DNA from: Bryobacteraceae bacterium
GTDB taxonomy: Bacteria > Acidobacteriota > Terriglobia > Bryobacterales > Bryobacteraceae
Direction: 5' to 3'
DNA: 5,232 nt
Assembly (NCBI GenBank): GCA_025929455.1
Contig: JAICMB010000284.1
Location: 1-5,232 of the forward strand
Under the pieces are notes generated by a model. It was given only the letters and a program-made list of their open reading frames with translations, was not told where the DNA came from and did no database searches. Positions 1 through 4,422 of the stretch are shown here, piece after piece. The position numbers and the translations under genes are program-made. The stretch's first letter is position 1. Each line of letters opens with the position of its first letter.

Positions 1-1
1 A

Positions 2-82
2 AATCCCACGCTGACGATTCTGGCGCTCGCATGGCGCGCCACCGATTATATGGCGTCAGAGATGCGCGCGGGCCGTATTTAA
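2..82 (+). CDS. C-terminal end of an unidentified protein (partial)
   Basis: An open frame runs in from the left edge (codons start at position 2) and stops at TAA 80-82, giving 26 residues that end MASEMRAGRI. Most third positions are G or C and the composition is protein-like (a hydrophobic TILALAW stretch, then a charged end), unlike the other two forward frames. This suggests the true 3' end of an upstream gene. The fragment is too short to assign a family, and a chance open frame cannot be excluded. No convincing terminator follows: the nearest stem (CTTAG/CTAAG, 121-136) is only 5 bp. Confidence 0.4.
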   Translation, partial: NPTLTILALAWRATDYMASEMRAGRI

Positions 83-120
83 AGGCGATTATGCTCAGGC
101 GTTGACCGGAGGCGCCACAC

Positions 121-142
121 CTTAGCGCTCCCTAAGTATTTT
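121..142 (+). terminator. Weak stem-loop before a T-rich run (doubtful terminator)
   Basis: CTTAG (121-125) pairs with CTAAG (132-136) around a 6-base loop and is followed by TATTTT (137-142). The position, between the end of the upstream frame and the next promoter, suits a terminator. The stem is only 5 bp and AT-rich, so this is weak. Confidence 0.2.
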
Positions 143-147
143 GCTGG

Positions 148-198
148 GTACTAGATCAGGCGTTCCGGGAGATTGACCTAGTACTGGTACCCGGGTAC
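148..198. promoter_or_regulatory. Cluster of GTAC-centred palindromes, putative operator
   Basis: GTACTAG (148-154) is the inverted complement of CTAGTAC (178-184), with 23 bases between. Immediately downstream is a perfect 12-bp palindrome, GTACCCGGGTAC (187-198). The second arm and the palindrome lie inside the spacer and -10 of the promoter at 173-201, where a bound dimer would block or reshape polymerase binding. NarL/FixJ-type regulators usually bind short inverted repeats, so autoregulation by the downstream gene product is possible. That link is inference. Confidence 0.45.
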
Positions 199-201
199 AA
201 T
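173..201 (+). promoter_or_regulatory. Sigma70-type promoter of the response regulator gene
   Basis: TTGACC (173-178, five of six matches to TTGACA) is separated by exactly 17 bp from TACAAT (196-201, five of six matches to TATAAT). Transcription would start near 207-209, leaving a leader of about 140 nt before the ATG at 350. Spacing and both hexamers are close to ideal, and the next gene is on the same strand. Confidence 0.65.
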
Positions 202-226
202 TTTCTACACTGGTCCGATAACACAA

Positions 227-269
227 GTGAGCGTAGCCGTCGCGGCTCGCAACACGCATTTGCGCTCAC
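227..269 (+). other. Stem-loop in the 5' leader of the response regulator mRNA
   Basis: GTGAGCG (227-233) pairs perfectly with CGCTCAC (263-269). Inside the loop, GCCG (236-239) pairs with CGGC (243-246) around TCG. The structure sits between the predicted transcription start and the ribosome binding site. It may affect mRNA stability or translation, but it matches no riboswitch class I recognise. Confidence 0.3.
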
Positions 270-349
270 GTTGGAACGGACGAGCTTAGGGGTGCGCTGC
301 TTTGCACATTGGTTCCGATGAGCGGGAATGCATTTTAAGGAATCTGGAT

Positions 350-1021
350 ATGATCCGCATTCTCATTGCCGATGATCACCCGATCGTTCGCTTGGGGTTG
401 AAGACCCTCTTCGCGAAGGAACAGGATTTCGAGATAGTTGGGGAAGCCGGCGACGGCCAAGACGCGTTGCGGCAGATTCAGGAGCTCGATCCTGACATTA
501 TGCTTTCGGAGTTGCGCCTGCCGGCGGTCGACGGACTGGGCATGCTGCAAGCCCTGCAGACGATGAACGCGCGAGCGCGTGTCATTGTCCTGACGTCGTC
601 CGACGACAAGAACGAGTTCGTGCAGGCGATGAAACTCGGCTGTTGCGGCATCGTTCTCAAGCAGACCGCACCGGAGCTGATCATCAAGAGCATCCGCAAA
701 GTTTCCGGCGGGGAGATTTGGCTGGACACGCACACCACCGCGGCGGTGATGCGTCAATTCGCCTCGGCCCCGGAATCGATCTCGTCCGTCAACGGCAAAA
801 TGCGCGAGCGCTCGCCGCTCAGCGGCCGCGAGCGCGAGATCGTGCAGCTTGTGGCTCAGGGATATAAGAACAAAGAGATGGCCGAGAAGATGTTTATCAG
901 TGAGCAGACGGTCAAGAACCACCTACACAACATCTTTGACAAGCTCGGCGTGTCCGACCGTCTGGAGCTGGCGCTGTTCGCCATTCACAAGGGGCTGCAC
1001 GTCGGCGCGCCCGAACGCTGA
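350..1021 (+). CDS. NarL/FixJ-family response regulator with Asp-to-Glu phosphosite
   Basis: A 223-aa DNA-binding response regulator. Residues 1-120 form a receiver domain: the acidic pair D8-D9 (IADDHP), the switch threonine T82 (VLTSS) and the conserved lysine K104 (GIVLK) are present. The expected phospho-acceptor aspartate is Glu54 (IMLSELRLP; codon GAG at 509-511). Residues 156-214 form a LuxR-type helix-turn-helix (LSGREREIVQLVAQG, then SEQTVKNHLHNIFDKLGV), which looks intact. I chose ATG 350 because AAGGA lies 8 bases upstream and the receiver fold begins there; a TTG at 302 would add 16 unconserved residues. In this family phosphorylation by a histidine kinase normally triggers dimerisation and DNA binding. 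With Glu54 the protein may be constitutively active or kinase-independent (inference). No kinase gene is in the window. It converges with vapC, 30 bp apart. Confidence 0.93.
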   Translation: MIRILIADDHPIVRLGLKTLFAKEQDFEIVGEAGDGQDALRQIQELDPDIMLSELRLPAVDGLGMLQALQTMNARARVIVLTSSDDKNEFVQAMKLGCCGIVLKQTAPELIIKSIRKVSGGEIWLDTHTTAAVMRQFASAPESISSVNGKMRERSPLSGREREIVQLVAQGYKNKEMAEKMFISEQTVKNHLHNIFDKLGVSDRLELALFAIHKGLHVGAPER

Positions 1022-1051
1022 TCCGGCTGGGACGTGTCGGCGGCGGCCCCA

Positions 1052-1462
1052 TCACGCCATGAGTACAGCAGGCCGCGTAGCGATTTCCGGGAAGGCTTTG
1101 AGCAAAGCCGTATCGAACGTTGCGAGCGGTAGGTCTTGCCGGTCCGCAAGTTCGACGAAAAGCGTGTCATAAACGGCAATACCCGATCGCTGAGCTCGCA
1201 CTAACGCTCCCTGCCAGAGCATTCGGTTCGGAACGGAATGAATGCCCAGGCCGTCAGCCAAACTCAATCGGTTGATTGCTTCCTCTATTGTCAGGAGCTT
1301 GTGGCGCGTTGCCATCCAGAGCACGTTCGCGAGTTCCGCTTCCCAAAGGGCCGGCGCCTGCGCCTCGACGAGCCACGCCAGGAACGTTCGGGCCTCGTCC
1401 ACATATTGCTCGGTGCCGAGAAGCACATAGGCAAGCACGTTCGTATCAACGACGGCTTTCAA
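1052..1462 (-). CDS. vapC: PIN-domain toxin, VapC-type ribonuclease
   Basis: A 136-aa PIN-domain protein, the usual length for VapC. The four acidic residues of the metal-dependent nuclease site are visible: D6 (AVVDTNVLAY), E43 (AELANVLW), D99 (AVYDTLFVELA) and D117 (ATFDTALL). VapC toxins cleave specific RNAs, often tRNA or rRNA, using Mg2+; the target here is unknown. The start is taken as TTG 1462-1460, which overlaps the TGA stop of the antitoxin gene (TTGA) and places AVVDTNV at the N-terminus as in the family. An upstream GTG or ATG-like extension to 1528 would add 22 unconserved residues read from inside vapB. Translation is probably coupled to vapB. All catalytic residues are kept, so the toxin is probably active. 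Confidence 0.9.
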   Translation of the reverse strand: MKAVVDTNVLAYVLLGTEQYVDEARTFLAWLVEAQAPALWEAELANVLWMATRHKLLTIEEAINRLSLADGLGIHSVPNRMLWQGALVRAQRSGIAVYDTLFVELADRQDLPLATFDTALLKAFPEIATRPAVLMA

Positions 1463-1686
1463 GAGCGACCCGCTGCGATCCAGTCGTCCACTTCGTCCGC
1501 GGTCGGCCGCCGCGTTTGACGGCCCCACGCCGCCCCGATCTGATCAAGTACCGAACGTCGCTCCGAGACATAAACCTCCAGCAACTCCCGAACCTCTTGC
1601 TCCATAGATCGACGACGCCGGCGGGCGAGCGCCTTGAGTGTCCGGACAACGGCCGGCGGGACGTTTCGAATCGTGAGCGTAGCCAT
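1459..1686 (-). CDS. vapB: Ribbon-helix-helix antitoxin, VapB/FitA-like
   Basis: A 75-aa small basic protein. Residues 1-45 match a FitA/Arc-like ribbon-helix-helix: the beta strand ATLTIRNVP, then helix one (VVRTLKALARRRRR) and helix two (SMEQEVRELLEVYV). Dimers of this fold bind operator DNA through the strand. The C-terminal 30 residues (GAAWGRQTRRP, then DEVDDWIAAGRS) would wrap the PIN toxin and block its active site. It is the first gene of the operon and overlaps vapC by the TTGA junction. The start ATG 1686-1684 gives the typical N-terminus; upstream GAG is a weak ribosome binding site. The twin TGCTAGCA palindromes 12-30 bp upstream are the likely operator for autorepression. Whether it is named VapB or FitA-like is a matter of nomenclature. 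Confidence 0.88.
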   Translation of the reverse strand: MATLTIRNVPPAVVRTLKALARRRRRSMEQEVRELLEVYVSERRSVLDQIGAAWGRQTRRPTADEVDDWIAAGRS

Positions 1687-1697
1687 CGTCTGCTCGA

Positions 1698-1716
1698 TGC
1701 TAGCACAATGCTAGCA
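1698..1716. promoter_or_regulatory. Twin TGCTAGCA palindromes, putative VapBC operator
   Basis: Two perfect copies of the self-complementary octamer TGCTAGCA lie at 1698-1705 and 1709-1716, 11 bp apart from centre to centre, about one helical turn. They sit 12-30 bp upstream of the vapB start, within the probable promoter. Ribbon-helix-helix antitoxins typically bind tandem short palindromes spaced about one turn, so dimers could sit side by side on one DNA face. Binding is inferred; the repeats are seen. Confidence 0.6.
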
Positions 1717-1950
1717 CCACACTGCGCAGCGCATCCTCGAGCGAACCCTTGAAGATCAGAGTTTTTAGTTCGAAACCGCGCATCCATCATGCGGAATAGC
1801 TATTTCCGGCTCGACGTGTTGGCAGGTAAGCTCCGGATTGCGCCAACATTCCCGGGATCCGCGCAAAGCGAGTGATCCCGTCAGCACGAATCGGCACGAG
1901 CTGTACCGGGACAGGGACAGATCACCCCGGCGAAAGATCGAACCGTACCC
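1717..1950. other. Gene-free stretch with two inverted repeats
   Basis: I see no convincing coding frame on either strand here. TGTTGGC (1817-1823) is inverted at GCCAACA (1842-1848). CGGGATC (1853-1859) pairs with GATCCCG (1874-1880), and its loop contains a further CGC/GCG pairing. Neither is followed by a T-run in either direction, so they are not obvious intrinsic terminators. They may be remains of small repeats inserted between vapB and the broken gene to the right. Confidence 0.35.
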
Positions 1951-2265
1951 GTGAGCCCGGCGCTGCCCTTGCCTGGCACTACCGCCGCAGCCGCCGGCTT
2001 CGAGCTCTTGTTGTACACCGAATTGCGTGAAGGGTTGAAAGCTCTGGGCGCCGATGGATTCGTCACGGCGCTCACATCCGGCGGTATTGATGCGTGCTGG
2101 AAGCCACCTTCCCAGGTTACCGGGACTACTTCGATTTCGTATTCATCAACGAGCTGCTGTTCAGCGATGCCTGCGTAATCTGCGGTGTTCGCGTCACCTA
2201 CGAATTCGAGGGCAAGACCGATGCCCGCTCGCTGGTCTGCATCGTTCCGGCGCCGGCCGTATCCT
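1951..2265 (+). pseudogene. Broken gene of unknown family (frameshifted and truncated)
   Basis: Two adjacent frames both look like real protein. The first (register of 1951, to about 2090) includes FELLLYTELREGLKALGADG and FVTALTSGGID. The second (register of 2094) continues LEATFPGYRDYFDFVFINEL, then LFSDACVICGVRVTYEFEG and KTDARSLVCIVPA, to about 2260. Codons are GC-ending with TTC, TAC, ATC and GAG preferred, as in a functional gene. A net loss of one base (or gain of two) near 2085-2097 would join them. No stop follows before the frame enters the antisense of the isomerase gene at 2271, so the 3' end is missing. The 5' end is unclear; low-complexity residues (PLPGTTAAAAG) precede the first part. 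A CxxC pair (CVIC) is visible. I do not recognise the family. A sequencing error could explain the frameshift but not the missing end. Confidence 0.55.
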
Positions 2266-2270
2266 GCTTT

Positions 2271-3122
2271 TCACACCTTCAATTTCCGCAAATACGGCAC
2301 GCTCTGCCGCATCAGATCCAGGTCCATCTCCACGAAGTAGTTCTTGATCCCGCCCGTCTTCGCCGCCGTGAAGATCTTTTTCCAATCGAGCGTGGCCTGT
2401 CCTACCGCCACGATCTTCTTGTCGGGCGCCGACCAGCCCTGCACGTGCATCGAAATGAACCGTCCGGGATACTTCGTGAAGTACTCCGCCGCGTCAAATC
2501 CGTGGCTGATCGTAGAAATCTGGAATTGGAACTTCACCAGCTTCGGATCGAGCAGCCGGAGCAAGATGTCATACGTCCGCTCGCCATCCACCGACGTCAT
2601 CTCGAAACCTTCATTGTGCAGGCCCTGCTGAATGCCCGCCTGCGCCGACTGCTCCGCCAACTTGTTGTATTCGTCGGCGGCGCGCTTCACGTCATCCATG
2701 GTCGGATTACGCGGTCCGCCGAGGCTCGGCACCATCATTTGGGTAAGCCCGACGTCCTTTGCCCACGCGATCCTGCCCGGCATGTCCTTGCGTAGTTCCT
2801 GAATGCTGAAGTGCGAGCTGTGACACGACACCCCGGCGTCCGACAGAACCTTTCGCAGCTCGGCGCCGCTGTATTTGCCGACGTCGCCGAATCCCGCGCG
2901 CTCGTAACCGACCGGCGAACACAGCTCGACGGTCTTAAATCCGGCGCCCGCCAGTGTTTTAATGGTGCCGGGAAAATCCTTTGCGATCAGGGCCCGCACC
3001 GGATATGTCTGGCAGCCGATCGGCAATCCGAGCGGGTTCGCGAACACGTCCTGCATGCCCGGCGATAACACGCCCGCCGCCGCGGCGCTCTTCAACACGT
3101 CTCTTCTGGATAGTCCCGCCAT
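2271..3122 (-). CDS. Tat-exported sugar phosphate isomerase/epimerase-like TIM-barrel protein
   Basis: A 283-aa protein of the xylose isomerase-like TIM-barrel superfamily. The N-terminus carries a twin-arginine signal (LSRRDVLKSAAAAG, R6-R7) with likely cleavage near FANP at about residue 29, so it should be exported folded. Barrel landmarks follow: CQTYPVR (37-43), GFKTVELCSP (61-70, E66), CHSSHFS (100-106), GLHNEGFE (167-174), YPGRFISMHVQGW (218-230, H226), DWKKIF (246-251) and YFVEMD (262-267, E265). Compared with usual members, the strand that reads like LDVYW with a metal-binding Asp is FQFQISTI here, giving Gln201, and HNHDFE is HNEGFE. Metal binding or catalysis may therefore be altered. 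I chose ATG 3122-3120 because a perfect AAGGAGG lies 5 bases upstream; a start at 3158 would precede it and spoil the Tat signal. The substrate is unknown. It is divergent from the EncFtn gene. Confidence 0.88.
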   Translation of the reverse strand: MAGLSRRDVLKSAAAAGVLSPGMQDVFANPLGLPIGCQTYPVRALIAKDFPGTIKTLAGAGFKTVELCSPVGYERAGFGDVGKYSGAELRKVLSDAGVSCHSSHFSIQELRKDMPGRIAWAKDVGLTQMMVPSLGGPRNPTMDDVKRAADEYNKLAEQSAQAGIQQGLHNEGFEMTSVDGERTYDILLRLLDPKLVKFQFQISTISHGFDAAEYFTKYPGRFISMHVQGWSAPDKKIVAVGQATLDWKKIFTAAKTGGIKNYFVEMDLDLMRQSVPYLRKLKV

Positions 3123-3157
3123 TGTCGCCTCCTTCGCGTCACGCTCGCTAAACCACA

Positions 3158-3163
3158 ATCATA
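3158..3163 (-). promoter_or_regulatory. Possible -10 element for the isomerase-like gene
   Basis: On the minus strand the hexamer TATGAT (3163-3158) differs from TATAAT at one base and lies 35 bp upstream of the ATG, a sensible leader length with the AAGGAGG site in between. No good -35 hexamer is seen at 16-18 bp, so the assignment is tentative. Confidence 0.3.
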
Positions 3164-3216
3164 CCTGCTGCCGCTTCGAAACAGCCGTGCGCCCGCGGAA
3201 TCTACGTTGCAGACAC

Positions 3217-3531
3217 ATGGGATTTCAACAGTATCATGAACCCGCGGACGAGCTACCGCAGAAGACGCGCACCTTCGCGCGTATGATCGCTTCGATGATT
3301 GAAGAAGCCGAGGCAATCGACTGGTACGCGCAGCGCCTGGCCGTCGAAAAAGATAAAAGCGCGCGCGCCATCATGCGCAATGCCCAGAAGGAGGAGTTCA
3401 AACACTTCGGCATGGATCTGGAATTTCTGCTCCGGCAGAACCCCACCTGGCGCACCGTGCTGAAAGACATCCTGTTCAAGGACGGCGACATCGTCGAGCA
3501 CGGCGAAGAAGCCGAAGATGACGTCGACTAA
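3217..3531 (+). CDS. Encapsulated ferritin-like protein (EncFtn type), orphan
   Basis: A 104-aa, two-helix ferritin-like protein. Helix one contains MIEEAEAIDWYAQR (27-40) and helix two NAQKEEFKHFGMDLEFLL (55-72). Compared from memory with Rhodospirillum rubrum EncFtn, the key residues match at a constant offset of two: E29, E30, E32, W36, Y37, E59, E60 and H63 stand for E31, E32, E34, W38, Y39, E61, E62 and H65. The family motif YHEP opens the domain and ILFKDGDI closes it. EncFtn proteins form annular decamers that oxidise Fe(II) at dimer interfaces and feed iron into an encapsulin shell. Here the C-terminus is an acidic tail (EHGEEAEDDVD) with no recognisable shell-targeting peptide, and no encapsulin gene lies in the window. 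ATG 3217 fits the family start, but no clear ribosome binding site precedes it. It may act as a free cytoplasmic ferroxidase (inference). Confidence 0.85.
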   Translation: MGFQQYHEPADELPQKTRTFARMIASMIEEAEAIDWYAQRLAVEKDKSARAIMRNAQKEEFKHFGMDLEFLLRQNPTWRTVLKDILFKDGDIVEHGEEAEDDVD

Positions 3532-3576
3532 GCCGCACAGCGCCGCTGGGCGCGGGCACGGGAACGTAGAGTACGG

Positions 3577-3657
3577 GTGCGGCGTAGCTGGTACGCCGTT
3601 TCTGAGCCGCGCTCGTCAGGGAGTGGAACTTCCTTATTTTCGACTCCTACGCCGCAC
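3577..3657. repeat. Hairpin and 10-bp inverted repeat left of the transposase relic
   Basis: CGGCGTA (3580-3586) pairs perfectly with TACGCCG (3592-3598) around GCTGG, followed by TTTCT, so it could end transcription of the EncFtn gene. The same left arm, extended as GTGCGGCGTA (3577-3586), is also the inverted complement of TACGCCGCAC (3648-3657). Two alternative pairings thus share one arm. The second arm lies inside the transposase relic, so the pairing may be coincidental there. Confidence 0.4.
3598..3626 (-). repeat. REP-like repeat, left copy (minus orientation)
   Basis: Read on the minus strand, this element starts CCACTCCCTGAC and carries the core CGCGGCTC. Over the 23 bases 3604-3626 it shares 17 identities with 3928-3950 on the plus strand. 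The two copies bracket the transposase relic in inverted orientation, as REP palindromes do around REP-associated tyrosine transposases. Similar sequences, recalled as very frequent in some Acidobacteriota genomes, support the REP label, but copy number cannot be seen here. Confidence 0.5.
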
Positions 3658-3899
3658 ACCTTCGCGGTGAGCAATCGGGTTCCGTGATCGTCACCGCAAT
3701 CGGTTTGGGGCCGCGTGCTAGCAACGGCCGTACGAGCGTGCTGGAAACGCTTCAGAAAGGTCTGCTTACACCGTCGTTGAAGCGTGCACGTCATCGTGGG
3801 AGCAGGAGTTCCACCCGAGCGGGTGATGAACGATTTCAAGGCGTTCGGGAACCGATCCGGTATGTGGTGGGCGGGCAAGGCGATCGCTCGGCGGTTTTC
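3621..3899 (+). pseudogene. Relic of a Y1-type (IS200-like / REP-associated) transposase
   Basis: Three pieces of one transposase family appear in order but in two frames. In the register of 3624, WNFLIFDSYAAHLRGEQSGS at 3624-3683 resembles the usual N-terminal pattern F..Y...L.G...GSV. In the register of 3784, [20 protein letters not shown] and FGNR (3784-3855) match the HVHVVV...PP..IMNDFKAYASR segment that holds the HUH metal site. Back in the first register, [16 protein letters not shown] (3852-3899) matches the C-terminal YV...QGEPMAVF pattern. A TGA at 3778-3780 directly precedes the second piece and replaces the first histidine context of the HUH motif. The stretch usually linking pieces two and three (about 25-30 residues) is deleted. 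The gene is dead. Family resemblance is from memory. Confidence 0.65.
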
Positions 3900-3927
3900 C
3901 GTGGGGACGTGCTACAAGGCAGACCAA

Positions 3928-3956
3928 CCGCTCGCTCACTCTCGCGGCTCCGTTAC
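3928..3956 (+). repeat. REP-like repeat, right copy (plus orientation)
   Basis: This element begins CCGCTCGCTCAC, has the core CGCGGCTC and ends CGTTAC. It matches the left copy (3598-3626, minus strand) at 17 of 23 aligned bases and stands 29 bp beyond the last recognisable transposase codon. CCGC/GCGG ends can pair into a short stem. Its left-right inverted arrangement with the other copy suggests a non-autonomous or decayed REP-transposase unit. Confidence 0.5.
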
Positions 3957-4116
3957 ACGTTATGTTGCAGCCCGATCTGCCGCGCGGCCACTTCATGTGG
4001 CGCACTCCGTAGACTGCCTCTGCGGCATAGTACGCGCGCGGATCAGGTATCATAGCTCTATCATCCGGCCATACGCGGAAGAGAAAGGGCCCGAGCCCAG
4101 AGGAAAAAATACAGAT
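3957..4116 (+). other. Upstream region of hfq, small hairpin, no clear promoter
   Basis: GCCAC (3987-3991) pairs with GTGGC (3997-4001) around TTCAT. TATCAT (4048-4053) could be a -10 element for hfq, but no -35 hexamer is convincing at 16-18 bp. I see no gene here; the frame open upstream of hfq continues through repeat and relic sequence and has no protein-like features. The usual upstream partner miaA is not in this window. Confidence 0.35.
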
Positions 4117-4413
4117 ATGGAAAAGCTGGCTCAAAACATACAGGAAGCTTTTCTAAACAATGCGCGGAAAGAAAAAGTCTTTCTGACGATTTACTTGATG
4201 AGCGGAGTGAAGCTCTCCGGCCGTATCAAGAGCTTCGACAAGTATTCCGTGGTGCTTGAAACCAACAACCAGGAACAGTTGATTTTTAAACACGCTATCT
4301 CGACCGTCGTCGTGTCGCGGCCATTCCACGGACCGCCGCAAGGTGCGCCGGCCGGACATGTCACTTCGAACGTGCCGGGGACGCCGGCCCCGGCGGAGGC
4401 CATCTCCGAGTAG
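4117..4413 (+). CDS. hfq: RNA chaperone Hfq
   Basis: A 98-aa Sm-like protein that forms hexameric rings and pairs small RNAs with mRNAs. N-terminal [14 protein letters not shown] (7-20) gives Q9 and F12, the proximal-face residues, and R17-K18, the rim. Sm1 follows as [20 protein letters not shown] (21-40) and DKYSVVLE. Sm2 is [13 protein letters not shown] (54-66) with the signature K58-H59; Phe57 replaces the usual Tyr before it. A proline- and glycine-rich tail (70-98) ends in acidic AEAISE, like the acidic tip that helps RNA release in other Hfq proteins. The start ATG 4117 matches the family N-terminus and follows AGAGGA (4099-4104) at a rather long 12-base spacing. A longer frame back to 3784 is not part of the protein. 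hflX follows after 9 bases, a classic pairing. Confidence 0.95.
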   Translation: MEKLAQNIQEAFLNNARKEKVFLTIYLMSGVKLSGRIKSFDKYSVVLETNNQEQLIFKHAISTVVVSRPFHGPPQGAPAGHVTSNVPGTPAPAEAISE

Positions 4414-4422
4414 AACCTCCGC
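4393..4422 (+). promoter_or_regulatory. Hairpin at the hfq-hflX junction, possible translational control
   Basis: GCGGAGG (4393-4399, last codons of hfq) pairs perfectly with CCTCCGC (4416-4422), which abuts the hflX TTG. A competing smaller stem, CGGAG (4394-4398) with CTCCG (4404-4408), uses the same arm. The GGAGG in the left arm is the only strong Shine-Dalgarno-like sequence near hflX, but it lies 23 bases from the start and would be hidden. A ribosome finishing hfq at TAG 4411 would melt the stem, favouring coupled translation (inference). Confidence 0.45.

Noticed and set aside
335..922. A 195-codon minus-strand frame opposite the response regulator
   Set aside because: Shadow of the regulator gene; no motifs, no ribosome binding site.
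1022..1051. Bidirectional terminator between the response regulator and vapC
   Set aside because: The 30-bp gap between the convergent stops holds no convincing stem or T-run.
2094..2795. A single 233-codon plus-strand gene
   Set aside because: Only the part up to about 2262 looks like protein; the rest is antisense to the isomerase-like gene and rich in Arg, Leu and His.
2962..3216. N-terminal extension of the EncFtn protein back to 2962
   Set aside because: The extra residues are antisense to the isomerase gene and unlike EncFtn; the family begins near the ATG at 3217.
3540..3553. GCGCC/GGCGC hairpin as terminator of the EncFtn gene
   Set aside because: Only a 5-bp stem and followed by GGGCACGGG rather than T residues.
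3528..3878. A 116-codon minus-strand gene between EncFtn and hfq
   Set aside because: It runs antisense through the REP-like repeat and the transposase relic, with Arg/Thr-rich low-information sequence typical of spurious frames over repeats.
3784..4116. N-terminal extension of Hfq by 111 residues
   Set aside because: Hfq starts near NIQEAFLN in all families; the extension runs through a transposase relic and a REP-like repeat, and a ribosome binding site precedes the ATG at 4117.
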